Shown here: in pieces, positions 1 through 12,300 of the stretch
Numbering within the stretch: the stretch's first letter is position 1
Layout of the letters: every line of letters begins with the position of its first letter
Assembly (NCBI GenBank): GCA_900618425.1
Contig: UZAN01039380.1
Coordinates: 126,314 to 190,313, forward strand
Direction of reading: 5' to 3'
Length of the DNA stretch: 64,000 bases
DNA from: Echinostoma caproni
Taxonomy: Eukaryota > Platyhelminthes > Trematoda > Plagiorchiida > Echinostomatidae
Notes under the pieces: generated by a model
What the model saw: only the letters and a program-made list of their open reading frames with translations
What the model was told of the DNA's origin: nothing
The model's database searches: none
Program-made: the position numbers and the translations under genes

Positions 1-1110
1 AACAATTCAGAGGCGTGAATGTTGTACAGGCTGCCTGTTGAAATCCCGTGCCCCGTAGCAAACGATAAACTAGCCACACAAAAATATCCCAGTGTACAGT
101 GAAACAAACAGAAAGCGTTCACTCTTGTTATCTGCGAGTGTTTGACCGCGATCAGTTTCTGACGCATTTACTATACTTAACCTAGCGAATGTGCGTCTAC
201 AGACAGTTCTATTTGCCGTGTTCAGCAGTGTGTAAAGTATGGATTCAAACCGTCACCTGGTTGGATAATATCAAAACTCTCCACATCAACCTGGTTTGTT
301 CAGTATTTGATAGTATATCTAATTTTGTCCCGATGGACCAGACAAAACTATAAATGCCCTCTCTCTCTTCAAAGGTTGACGTATTGGCATCTTAGGGTGT
401 ACTTTGGTTTCCAAAACGTTTGATTTGGATCCACTGATAGGTGTCTGCATGTGAGTTGTGCCTAAATTTGACGACGAAGTCCGAGGAGAAACCCGTGAGT
501 GCGCATGTTTACAAAATTGAAATGGAATTGTTCTTTAGAGCCAAGTAATGTCTGATACACCTTTTCTGACCCTGAAGTGCAAGAGGGTTGGATCGATCGA
601 TCTCTGGCACAGCTTTGTCGAGCAACTCAGTTTTCTTCTAAGGAAATAACAGCATTAGCAATCATAAATCAATTTAGCTGGAAGCGGCCGTGGCCTAAAT
701 TTGACCTTCAGTTATCGGATAAATTTTATCAATACTTCTGAGCTCATGCTTCATTCCCTCAATGGACAAATCCCTTCTATGAAATTGAATCAAATCCTCC
801 AATAATCACAGGTAAAATCTAAGTTGTGTTTATCCACCTTCAATGGTCACAAATTCATTGCGTGAAACGGGTGTTAAGTAATCTGTGCAATTCACGATAG
901 ACAATTGTTCCGGATGTTAGGTATGAGTCCAATACCAATAGCTCACCGTTGTCTGATCTTTAGTCTCAGAACTCAGCTACACTGTGAAATACTAGCAACC
1001 CATTTTTCCTCAATGGCTTCGGTAATTTTAGATAAAAGTTGGTGGAGGTGCGGTAGCAAACACACAAATGCACACACTCTTGCGCTCGCACTCCCAGTTT
1101 GAAGACAACC
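1..1110. other. No recognised gene
   Basis: I see no coding frame with family motifs, no RNA gene and no clear repeat here. A short exon-like frame at 441-494 sits between an AG and a GTGAGT donor, but it is too short to support. A small GATC-rich palindromic patch lies near 591-602. Confidence 0.5.
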
Positions 1111-1123
1111 TTTGTTTCAAAAT

Positions 1124-1396
1124 ATGCGCGTAGCTCTTGGTTGTGCCCTACCCCGATATGACGACGCCGTTTTGGCCCAGATCCAAATCAGCCGGTCAGA
1201 GGACGGCAATTTATCCAAGTGTTCACGTCCGCGGTCCGACTATGCATACCGGCTTGTCGCCCGAGTAACATCACAAACACTGGAGCCGGTACGAGATAAT
1301 CATCATCATCCACGTCGTGAGACGCGTGTAGTTGGCTTAAAGGGGTCAAGACCGACTATTTGGTCACAGGCTGTCTTTGATACCGGTCAACCGTGA
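1124..1396 (+). CDS. Unidentified CpG-rich open frame, about 90 codons
   Basis: An ATG-initiated frame runs from 1124 to a TGA ending at 1396. The stretch is visibly richer in CpG than its surroundings, and the opposite strand is interrupted by stops, so openness is specific to the plus strand. The predicted peptide is polar and basic, with a short histidine run and many arginines, and has no signal peptide or membrane segment. I recognise no family. It may be a single exon, part of a repeat, or a chance frame in a GC-richer island. No clear splice sites or polyadenylation signal were found beside it. Confidence 0.15.
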   Translation: MRVALGCALPRYDDAVLAQIQISRSEDGNLSKCSRPRSDYAYRLVARVTSQTLEPVRDNHHHPRRETRVVGLKGSRPTIWSQAVFDTGQP

Positions 1397-1399
1397 CGG

Positions 1400-4300
1400 T
1401 TGTTTGTTTGGGGTGAGGAAAAGATGCGAACATGCGATTTGCGACTTTGATCTATGGGCCACATGTGTTCCGACCTGATTTAGAGCCGTATTCCAGTTAG
1501 CACTGACATGTTTCATAGCGAAACCGAATTTGGCAAGTGTTGGTTAATTTTCCAAAGTTTTGCCACTCCGTGTTCCCTCAGATAACATACAAAAGAACCA
1601 ATTGACGCTTTTTTGCATTGTGTACTGGGATTCTGTGGGGATTGTTGTGCCCAACAGATCAACAAAAAAAATTGCAATTAAAATTACGAAAGCTGATCTG
1701 ACCAACTCAAAGCGAAGATGAATACTGGCTTGGTGAATATCAACCACGTGAGGGATGGTTTCCAGCCACGTACCCCAAGCCAACATCATGTGTGATATAC
1801 GTGTGGGATGTGTTCAATGGTCTCTTTCAAGAGATTCTAACAGTTCACTGTACAAAGTTATACAATGGCTAAAAATATAATTCAAACTCAACGATCATAT
1901 GCTTTTGATACACTGTAAGTTTTACATATTTACCGTTGTGTGGAAGGTGTATCCAGTATTCTGAGTCAAAGGGTAAACTTATCACCGGAAAATCTCGGAA
2001 GCACTTTACAACTGAATTTTCTTCTACTACTATATTATTATTATCGGATTCCAAAGATAAGACTTCAGTGACCTCTGGTCAGAAAAGGAAACGTCCATCT
2101 AGTATGACTGTCATCACCATTTTTCAACTTCCTGTATGTGCTGCAGATGCATTTTGAGCAGAGCAACAATTTCAGTCGATAAGCATTTTCATCATCTCTG
2201 CTTCTATTTCCTTCGCTCACATTAAGGCAACAAGAGCGTACACAGTGGATCAGAGCGACCGATTAGCACCCATTTATGTGGGACCTAGCATTTTTCCATG
2301 CGCAAGAATTATGTCCATTGGTTAGCGATGACGCAAGTAAATACGGTATTCTCGTGTGCAGTACCACGTCTGATCTCGACATTTTTCTGGTAGCATATAA
2401 TTTAAACTTTCCAAGCCTGTTAAATCCTAAAGGTTGGAATGCTGTGATATTCAGTCAGTTTCGGAGCTTTCAAAGTCGGGTTGCAACGGCTTCAGAGTCA
2501 AATAGGATTTGAATAAAAATTGGTAATCAATTTTGCATGCTATCAGTCAACTGTCTACGCACAATAAATAGGTTGGAATGTTATAGGAACAATACCATAT
2601 ATGGACATTTACATAATTACATGGGTTTAGGCGGATGGAAATCGGCTGTAGAGCCATCACCAAAGTCATTCGGAGATGAGTGAAAGAAGATTGTTTCACT
2701 AGTGCATGTTTTAGCTTGGTGATGGCCTTGAACGAACTCAACACTAAAGCCATTCGCTGTATGATGATATCTTCTCTGATACAGAAACGTTTTCAACGCG
2801 ACTTTAAAGATCCACGAGCACCTGAACAAAAACTCAAAATGTCCTCTTGAACCGTTTCCTTCACTTATTACCAGGAATGTGTTGGGCTGCTACGAGGTTA
2901 CCCCAGATCCAGATTGACACCAGTGGTACATGTCAACGTGCATGTCTGCTCAGCATCATTGCAAATTCACCCAAAATTCCAGAATCATTCCTCAGAATGC
3001 CGTCAACGAGTATTTGCTGAAAAATAATGTTTTTTCACGACCAAAACACCGGTCATTCTTGCGTTATCCGATTATTGCTAGATGGCTGATCTCGCAGTAA
3101 CAATGAACACTCATATTGGAACTAATTTAATAGTTTTGGATAATGGAAAGCCTCCCGGTGAGCATGTACATTGACCCCTGTAACAGACAGTTTGTGTAGC
3201 AATCTTTTGGTACAAGCAATTCTGAGATCGGTTGCGGTGGACTTTAAAAATTAACTTGAAAGTGGTAACCAGACTGATGATGAACGAACAACGAAGCGAT
3301 GGGCTATGATGCGTTTTCTGTGTCTAAATTAAACATTTAAGTGCAGGGGAAAAGATTTAAAAATCAAATACCAATACCGTTATTTTAGGGAGATATAGAC
3401 CGTTTATGCTGGTAGCATGCAGCAGTTTGCTGGATAACGAATGTATTACTGCAACATCCAGTCACGTGAACGCCTGTTATTATTGGAAGTGTGACATGTC
3501 ACTTATGTTCCACATCACAGATGAGGAGCGCAAATTTTTCCCCCCTTCGGGCATTTGGAGAGCAAAATTCTCCGATGGGAAACGAAAACCACTGAAACGT
3601 ACGATTTTACAGTTAACAGCTTGAGTCCTAACAAGAGCATCAAGTTTATGCACTGATCCTGTTTCAACTTGGAAGAGTCGAGAATTCAAATTTTTCTGCG
3701 AGACCATGCTATTCTTTAAACTCTCAGTAAGCGCATAAAAGTCGAAGAGAAGCAACTGCACGCTTAAAAATAAAACTTTCAGCATATACGAAGCAAACAA
3801 CTCACGTTATTTGGAGCCCCTCAGATTGTATTGACTAACCAAACAATAGATTCTGAACCATTCCTACGTTCAATCAATGTGATTTTTATTATGCCGATTT
3901 TTTTGAACAATTTTATAATTTGTTGTTTTACGTATGATCTCTACTTTATTATCACTCTACTCTGTATCACCAAGTATTATTTCACATAATTTCAGATAAA
4001 ACGAGTAATCGAAAAATGAATCATCTTCTATTCTGTTGAAATGTTTCCAAGTCGGCAGTCTCAGAGGCATGTAAGTCCACATATGGACTCCATCCGTGTT
4101 TCTATTCTATCGATCTAGGCACAGAAACAACTCTGTTCTTACCGGGAGCCTTGAACGTTTCACAATTTCACGAAACGTATGGGTCTCTTGAGTATCTATC
4201 CAAAAAGCATGATTTCACCGAAGATTCAGATGAAAATCCAGGTGGCATTTTTCGTCAACTCCCCATGTGTAACTTTCTTTACTAATCGGCAGGATGCACG

Positions 4301-7300
4301 TGAAAGTATTAAACCGTGCGTGCCTATCCTCGCTTGTTTGCATTCGGCAGATCGATTAAATTAAATGTGCAATATTTGTTCAGTGATATGTGCTGAGCAT
4401 CATGGGATTTCATCGGCAGTTCTCGTCTCCCAGTCACCTAGAATTTTCATTTATACCACCAATCAAAATTACTGAAAAAAATTCATATAAACCGTCGTTA
4501 CTTGAGAATCTGTATACACCAATAAACTATGAGGAAGGATTGTAGTTTTCACGTTCTTGGAAGAGAGGGAAGAATGAGATATTTTGGCACCGTCACTTGG
4601 TAAACGTCGCTGCTGTTTGCTTACGACCCTGGAGTGGAAGGAACCGAGGACTGGATAGGGTAAAAGCACTTCATGGTTGTACCGATTGATAACAGAAAAA
4701 GAGTCGGTTGCCCAATAATGCACATTGGACTGTGAATTAAAAATGGGGTGGAAGCTGTTCATCGATAAGCGGAGCTCCAACGCTTCAAGTATAAATGAAG
4801 ATCAATAATTACAAAGCCACAAACTATTGGGTGTTAAAATACTGTCGAATGAGTAAACAATCAAAACTGGGTTCTGGACAACGAAAACGAGAGATGTGAT
4901 GGCCTGAACGTCGAGCTGGATTGCATGATGAGTCCTCTCCTTTGGGGGACATTTTTCAAAAGTTATCTGAATGGGGTTTTCGCGGGAGCAATAAAAGATA
5001 AAACTACTGGGGATGTGATAATTAAAAGTAATAATCCAAACAAAGTCTAGAATTCAAGGTTGGAAGAGTTTAAATAAAACAATCGATAATTGGCTACCAA
5101 ATACCAGATAGAGGCGAGAACAGCACGTTTGAGCTACTTGAATTCATAGAAAAAATACACCTGAAACTGAAATTGGTTAGTGTTAGAAGAAGGCGGTAGG
5201 AGGAGAGACTTGGGTTTTGATAAAATAAAAAACAGTTCCCTGTGATGGGCGTATTAAATATGCCAATACATAAAACCTATTAGCATTTAGTCAAAACGTG
5301 AATGTTCCAACCCACTTCTTCTTGGTGTTTCATAGCTTGTGATATACGTGATTTTATAGTTTGATATTGCCTATTAGGATTTCAAGCTGGTGCTGCTAGA
5401 TTGAGCGATCTGAGCCCTAAGACTTTGACTGGAAAACCAAATAAGACACCAATAGGACTTATGTGGTGTTTATTAGCCAGGTGACAGCGGAGTTGACTGG
5501 TACTGCCAATCTACAAGAATGAAGGGAGGCATGAAACGTCAAGGCGAAATACCATCGAGTTGCATCCGAAAATGGCAAGCTGTTTATCTGCCGATTCAGT
5601 CCCCCTGATTTAATGGATGCTCGTGATTTGACAATGAAATGTGTTCCATCGATAAATACTTAAAGTACATGAATGTAAATAACACTTGTCAATGAACAGA
5701 TGTAGTTATACAGTGCACTGTGAAACTTTGGGGTCATTGAAAATATATTATCCAGCTACGACAATTACCAAAACACAAAAGCGATTGTTTTTCCGGGGTA
5801 ATTTCTGATACCATGATAGACAGGAAAATGTGACAATATTCGACAGGTGAATAAATATAAAATTACTTTTCGCCCGTGGATCTAAATGAAGTACAACCAA
5901 ATGCAGTGCGCAAAAGAATATACTAATTACTTTGTCTTTGTGTACCAACTTCTTCACATGGTCAAATATCTTGCTTGAACCCTAAATAATAACGGAGAAC
6001 AGCATAACACATACAGCCTTCAACGAATATTTTGGTTGTTGATTTTGAATAAAAATGAGGGAACTAATTTGAACATGGGTGTGAAATAATCAAGGGTCAC
6101 TCCAAAACAATCACGATATAAACTCTTTCAGTGACGAAGTGCACAGATGTGTCCGGTGATTGGACTCTTCTTAGCCAACGGGATATCAACGTTCTTTTGT
6201 ATTTAATATATTTGGATAAATGACGTGCAAAGTTGATGACCTTGAATGAAATAAGAACCCCAAAACTCACGAGCACTTCGATATCAACAGTCATGTGACT
6301 CATGGACAGAAGTTATTAGACCTGTGGTAATCGCCCCACAAACGTTTTGTCTGGGCGAAAACGAAGAACAGTGTTAAGAGAGTGAAAGCCACTAGTGGCT
6401 AGGCTGTATGCTGGACCTACTCTAAAAGAAAAACTCGGCCAAATCGCACGACTTTCCATTTTATTAAAATGCACACACACAGACGGCTATTGGGATTGGC
6501 TTCAACTAAGTACTCTTCTCTGCAGCAAACCTAAATCCATTGGACTACTTGTAAATTTATGTTACGACGACGCTACAAACACTTTGAAACATATCCGATC
6601 TTCATTATACTCAACTGGTAAGACATCCAAGACTGATACCAACTGACAGACACGAGCAGTTCATATTGAACTAAAGAAAGAAACAAAGCTGTGTTTAGGG
6701 ATTTGTAGAGATGGCGAGGAGTACTGTGGACGATTCTGATGGTTGTTCCTATCAATAGCACGATATCCAGAAATCAGTTCACGAAATTTTAGTGACGATT
6801 TGCTTACGGGATGGGCTGCCTGCTCAGGATAGCGGAAGACGGAGTAGATTTTTCGGGAGGGTAGGCAGAACTCAGTGGCCTACACAGTAATTTTAATAAA
6901 CCTTCTCTCTTCCGTTATTTCGACAAATCGTGAGAATTTTCGCTTCGTTTCCACACATCGTTTGTCAAATAATTTTTTGACCTGCTGAAAACACCAGAGT
7001 AAAGTTTATGCATAAATAAAATAGCGAACCTTTACAAACAGTTTAGCTGAATGTGAGTGTCACTTTAGATAGTTGACGAATGAAGAAGAGCTTAAATTCA
7101 TATTTGGAATATTACAGATAAAACCTTGTCCAAATCTCTTGCCGGAAGTATGCATTGATAGTGTTTACCGTTATTGAATAGGTCTGCATAGTCTCTATCT
7201 TGCCAAAAAACTTTTATCGCGAAGCACTTGTAAGTATTCGTTCATCATACGCGATCGCACGAACCTGGTAGATGCATGCCAGTCGGAAAATAAACGAGTT

Positions 7301-7400
7301 TTATGGCTTCACGGAGTCCCGAAATTATAAACGATCCAGACGAATCTACATTTTAACAAAACGATTGTAAATAAAAAAAGTTTTCTTCAAGAATTGATTG
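1400..7400. other. Unassigned, AT-leaning non-coding sequence
   Basis: Six kilobases without recognisable gene, RNA or mobile element. Short open frames occur on both strands at the density expected by chance. The only one singled out is the minus-strand frame at 3480-3785, because it begins like a signal peptide. The interval could be intron or intergenic DNA. Confidence 0.5.
3480..3785 (-). CDS. Candidate small secreted or membrane-anchored protein
   Basis: A minus-strand ATG at 3785 opens a frame of about 101 codons. Its first 20 residues are strongly hydrophobic after a single lysine (MLKVLFLSVQLLLFDFYA), which reads like a signal peptide or signal anchor. The rest is polar with one cysteine and no motif I know. 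No neighbouring exon was identified. Hydrophobic N-termini also arise by chance in AT-rich DNA, so this is a weak call that needs transcript support. Confidence 0.12.
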   Translation of the reverse strand: MLKVLFLSVQLLLFDFYALTESLKNSMVSQKNLNSRLFQVETGSVHKLDALVRTQAVNCKIVRFSGFRFPSENFALQMPEGGKNLRSSSVMWNISDMSHFQ

Positions 7401-7410
7401 GATGCCATAA

Positions 7411-7569
7411 AATTTCACCACCTCCGTGTTCAGCAAACTACCGTGGGAACGGCCCGAGGATTATGAAAGTGACGCTCAGTTCCCCGGGAATGGTCACATC
7501 GGTCTTGCAGGCATGGTATCACAACAGAAGAAGAGGACCACCAGAATTACGCCTCAGACCACTGTCGAA
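7411..7569 (+). CDS. Short acidic open frame just upstream of retrotransposon 1
   Basis: A 53-codon frame between a TAA at 7408 and a TAG at 7570 contains an acidic stretch (WERPEDYESDAQ) followed by a glycine-rich and then a lysine/arginine-rich segment. It could be an exon starting after the CAG at 7431-7433, or the remnant of the 5' part of the adjacent non-LTR element. No family is recognised. The proximity (about 120 bases) to the endonuclease remnant favours the transposon explanation slightly. Confidence 0.15.
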
Positions 7570-7686
7570 TAGTGAGGTAAAATGATATCCGCAGTTAGAA
7601 AACCAAACTCCACTTCCCTCTACTTCTTCGGGAGCCCACAGCAGTAGAACCAATTCCCCAAATAATTACTGCTAGCCAACCGCAGA

Positions 7687-8150
7687 GTGGTTGGCATATA
7701 TAACGATTCGAAACCCAGCGGTTTCCTAAACAGACACTCCCTAGCTTGTTTTTACACAAACGCACAAGGAATCCTTAGCAAACTCCCTGAGGTTGAAATG
7801 CCCCTACAAACTGGTCAGTGGGATCTTGTTGCCGTTACCGAAACTTGGTTGACTGCTGATATTCTCGATTCGGAATTGTACCTACCCGGAATATCGCTGC
7901 TAAGGTGTGATTGTTCTAAACGAGGTGGCGGTGTGCTGCTATATTTCCGCAGCAACCTTCAATGTGAACCACTTGATCTCTTCATTGCAGCCCCCGACAC
8001 ATTTTGGTGGACAATGAGGCTGTCCAAAGATAGCAATTGTTTAATCGGTGTAGTCGACCGCCCTCCTGCATTCTCAGACTTATCAAAAGAGGCACTTTTG
8101 CAGACTATTAGAAACGCTGTCTCGGTAAAGTTCACTCATGCTCTCATAAT
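7687..8150 (+). pseudogene. APE-type endonuclease remnant of retrotransposon 1
   Basis: The frame carries three landmarks of CR1-group endonucleases: NAQG at about residue 25 (7759), TETWL at residues 51-55 (7837-7851) and RGGGVLLYF from residue 79 (7921). These correspond to the N-terminal strand, the catalytic glutamate region and the conserved arginine-glycine loop of the family. The later GDFN and SDH motifs needed for catalysis are absent, because the sequence jumps into reverse transcriptase near 8160. The frame opens without an ATG, so no start is assigned. Confidence 0.8.
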
Positions 8151-8162
8151 GCGGAGACGTGG

Positions 8163-8900
8163 TCTAGTTAGACTTATCCAAAGATTTTGACCGGGTTGAC
8201 CACCAATTATTGCCTCAAAAGCTCCAAATTTACGGTGTCCGAGGACTGCCACTGGATTGAGGAATTTCTTCGACAACGTACCGTGGCGGTTCGAGTTAAT
8301 GGTTCTCTGTCGGGACCGATTGAGGCTGTCCGTGGAGTTCCACAAAGATCCGCACTCGGTCCGTACCTTTTCCTAGCATTCATGAACGATCTACCAGATG
8401 CCCTTGGAGAAAAGGCATAATTATTCGTTGACTACACCAAAACATGGGGGACTGTAAAATATACTGACGATTATGAAACCTTGCAAGAAACTCTCGACGC
8501 AGCTTATCGGTGGTCCATCATTAATGACATCAAAATCAACATTCAAAAATGCAAGGTTGTATCGCTGCGCCACAGGAGTCGTTATTCATACTTACTTGGA
8601 ACCCAGCCACTGCGTTCTCCAAACGAAAAGGACCTGGGAGTTATCGTTCATGAGGATCTAGGATGTTTCACACATTGCGCAGAGCGTCTTCAAAGGCTGA
8701 AAAAACACGTTAGATTGCTAAAACGTGTTTTTGGATCATTCAAAACAGACCTATTGCCCCGTTAATTATCAGTATACATTAAATCACACATCGAGTATGC
8801 TATACAGGCTTGGAATATATGGCTGATTCGCGACCAAAAGGCACTCGAACTTCTGCAAAGAACAGAAACCAAAATGGTCAACGGGTTACAATCTAGGACC
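8163..8900 (+). pseudogene. Reverse transcriptase remnant of retrotransposon 1
   Basis: After the deletion a segment reading DLSKDFDRVDHQLL matches the RT motif that contains the first catalytic aspartate. A frameshift near 8250 leads into WIEEFLRQRT and then GVPQRSALGP (8334-8363), the family's GVPQGSVLGP motif. A TAA at 8418 comes next. The catalytic box then reads FVDY (8424-8435) where the family has YADD or FADD, so the second aspartate is lost. Further on are KDLGV and HIEYAIQAWN, typical of the thumb and connection of CR1-like enzymes. The missing aspartate plus stops make it inactive. Confidence 0.85.
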
Positions 8901-9304
8901 TACGGTTAAGGACTGCGAATTTCCGGACTCTATTCGTTTGAATACCGTCGAATTATCCTCGTATATCAACCTAAACTCCCGTGTAGTACTCTATTGACGC
9001 TATCCAGGAATGGTCACCTCCGGGAACATCCGTTTAAACTTCTGCGCCAAAGAAGCCGGCTCGACCGTAGGCGTCATTCTTTCAGCCTCAGAGTTTGTCA
9101 CACCTAGAACTCTCTTCCACTTCAAGTTGTTTGTGCACCAATCATCGATGCATTCAAGTCACGAAGCATTGAGCCATCTTACTTTTCAGTACCCGTGAGT
9201 GCACGTCAGAATTTTCTATTCAAATTTACCACCAACCGAACCCAGTGTAAACGGACTCTATGGGATTCAATAAGCATCAACTTTGTAATTTACCCATAAT
9301 AAAA

Positions 9305-9322
9305 ATTTCAATTTCAATTTCA
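9305..9322 (+). repeat. (ATTTCA)3 tail of retrotransposon 1
   Basis: Three perfect ATTTCA units follow the C-terminal remnant of the element and a short AT-rich 3' untranslated stretch. CR1-group elements commonly end in a short tandem repeat instead of poly(A), so this marks the likely 3' terminus. Confidence 0.8.
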
Positions 9323-12300
9323 TCATTAATCGGGTGTTGTGAGGCTCGTTATCGTTGAAGCGGGAAGTGTGAAAGTGTACTCGTATCACTGATTTATTCA
9401 TTAAGCCACAAAAGAAGATTGCACTATGATACATTGTGAAATAGGCCACACTTGTGCATATCCCTTCTCTACTTTTGGGCACCATATTGAGATACTGAAT
9501 GAACTAGAATTCATTCAAGTCGGTTGGGTAAAACAGCCCATTTGTTCAAAAACGCTAATAAACTCTCTGCCTGCTGTTGATAAACTTTGTACAACGTACA
9601 CCGCTAATATTCTTTCTACTTTATCTTCAAGGTCGCCTTAATCTTATTGACGGAGCAATGGGTCTTGCCATGTCGTTAAACTATCCTGGTCAACATGCCC
9701 TGGACATTCCGAGTAAGGCTGCTACTTCATGTGGTTCCCACCAAAATGCTGAGGTTTTTGTGATATATGACATGATTACTGCGGTGTTTTTCTGTTAAAA
9801 AATACCATCCCACTTGTTCATTGTGACGAATGGTGAGAAGAACTTTCCATGTCTTTTTATACATAGGTAGTTGCGTCAAAGTTATTGGTCACGGTTATCA
9901 ACTTGACTTCCATCGACTGTGAAAAATACAACTCAGGACATTTTTCCTGCATTTTGGTATTTCCCCTATCAAAAGCCAACTGCTCTCATCCTGATATAAT
10001 GATGATAAAAATTGGTTCTATTAGATACGTCCAGGTTGAAATTTGACCTCCTAAAAGTATCGCTAACGGTTCTCCCAACCTCAGCGATCTACCGTAATCT
10101 TCACCAAAGTTCATTATCACATTAGCTCGTTATCTTCGTTAACGAGGTCTCTCAAAATACCCATAGAAACGTTCAAGCTGGAATCACTCATCCAAGTTTG
10201 TTCTTAACGACTCCTTCAATGACTGTTTGTTTTTGGTTGATGATTGGAAATTATAACATCATCCTGTAGAAACTTACGAATTCCATGCTGTTCAGTAGAC
10301 GTGCGAGAACTGACGTTCACTAAGTAGTGCTGAATCACTATTTTCGATATCCCAATGGACGTATGTGTGTGCTGCATACCAATTTATACCTACCTGAGCG
10401 TCAGCAACCACCCGTTATTCACTGTCACAGGTTCACACTTCTATCCACTATGGAAAGCATAACAGGAGAACTCTTCTATTCCGGTAGTATAAGCATTAAG
10501 GCTTTAAAATATGGAAACATACTTGAAATAGTAGTGACATACAGATTATCATTCCCCGGATCTCGGTAAATCCACATACATACTCGAAAACTGTACCGAG
10601 GTTGCGCCGCCGCCATACCCTAGCCATGAATAAAGTGTCCCTCTAAGTGTATCGCCCTTCATTTCCCTCGATACATTTGTTTGTAAACTTTTCGCATTCA
10701 ATGGAACGCTAAACCTCCATGTATTTATTAATTTATTATGTCTCTGGGTTTCATTTGATCGCAAGTCTGATTTGTGTATCTTCCGTTGATGAAATCGAGC
10801 GGAAAATTTTACCACCCCCTATATTTCTGGCGTGTACTTTATATCCGAAGGATTGTTCTATATCCTGCACTGTATCACAAACACAAACACCTCTGCATGC
10901 TTATGCACACAGTGCGACTTCAAGAACTGTAGTCATAAAAAAGGAGATCACGTAACGGTAGTCCTTGAAAAACAGAACAAAGTTCTGCGGTGATGAGCCC
11001 TACCTTTTGATCTCATATCACGACTGTACAATCGCTTCCGAACCCAGCTGGGTTCAATTTTCCTTCATGCTGTGAAGATACCGAAGATATTTTCAGTTTC
11101 CAATTCAACTAGGATTTCAAGCCTTATGAAGCAGTTATTCCATTGAAGGTTCACTCGTCACTTACTGACGAAAACTGATGGATTTTGAGCCTGTCTCAAT
11201 CCCATTTTGAAAGTATTTACAAAATTATCCCTCTCTTGTCCCTTTGAAAAATGAAAAATGGGTATTACTCCTGAGTGACAGATAGATGGGATATTGATTA
11301 AAATTCGCAACCTTCCTCGATTGTGTTGTTTTTACTGGTACTGGATTGTGAGGTTCGCCAGTTATCTATCCATTTTTTCCTAAAAGGATCAACCATTTAG
11401 GGTACAAAAAAAAGGTGATAGGAGAGAACGTTACTGGCGGAATACAATCCCAACGATTGTAATCTTTTCCTTAGGTGAGACCATACAGTCCCTGAACCAT
11501 CTTACTGTCAATCTCTTGTGGTATCTGCAGCACATTGGGATAATTTTGTAGCCGTGAGCTGCAGGCTTGGATGGCGTAATCTCTGTTCGGTCGAATGTAA
11601 GCAGATATTTTAACGGGGAATATTTCTCATCCAGGCCAACCAAAGACAAGCCTAATGAAATCGACATTTTCACTGCTGCGTACGCAGCCTTGGCGAATTT
11701 TATGGAATAACTGAAATCTTTTTGAACAATATTACCACGGCCTTTCTTACATGAGGGCAACTAGTCAAGTGGACAACAAGAGATATACATGAAATAATGC
11801 AAATGCCATATACCCATCTAAAAATAATCTCTTCCCCACGATTACCACTCTATTCCAACCCACGGTGCACTACCTATCCACTTGCAAAACACCAGGAACG
11901 GCCTTCTGAAATTCTACTGTGAGTATGCAAACCACATCAGTAATTATAGCGATAGTTGCCGTTTACCACCTTGCTTTAGTGGTCAGTTCCTAATGTATAA
12001 CAGGGCTCGAGGCTTAGAGACAACAAACATGCGTTTTACGGCCGCGTTATGTGTATTAAACGGATTTCTGTTTATAGTAAAGTCTTCAACCATGTAAAAA
12101 GCCACTTTGAACCGCCCAAGGCGCAGGACTCGGGGAAGTGAAAGACTACAGATTATGTATTTGTGCAGCGCTAATTTTAATGAATGTCTTACTAAACTTA
12201 TCTGGAATGGCTGCAGGTTAGACCGAAAGAGAACGCAAAAATTTTCCCATTCTACCGGGAGAAATCGACACATACGAGGAAAGAATGACGTAAGGATTCA

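Larger units (their letters stand above)
7687..9322 (+). mobile_element. Decayed CR1/Jockey-group non-LTR retrotransposon, copy 1
   Basis: This is a broken copy of an autonomous non-LTR retrotransposon, which would copy itself by target-primed reverse transcription. In order along the plus strand it shows an APE-type endonuclease N-terminus, a reverse transcriptase core, the connection region, the C-terminal segment that CR1-like proteins carry near their end, and a short tandem tail. The frame shifts between endonuclease and reverse transcriptase, where several hundred codons seem to be missing, and stops interrupt the rest. The element is therefore a pseudo-element. Its true 5' end is not visible; it may start near 7400. 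The 3' end is placed at the (ATTTCA)3 tail. I saw no convincing target-site duplication. Confidence 0.85.
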
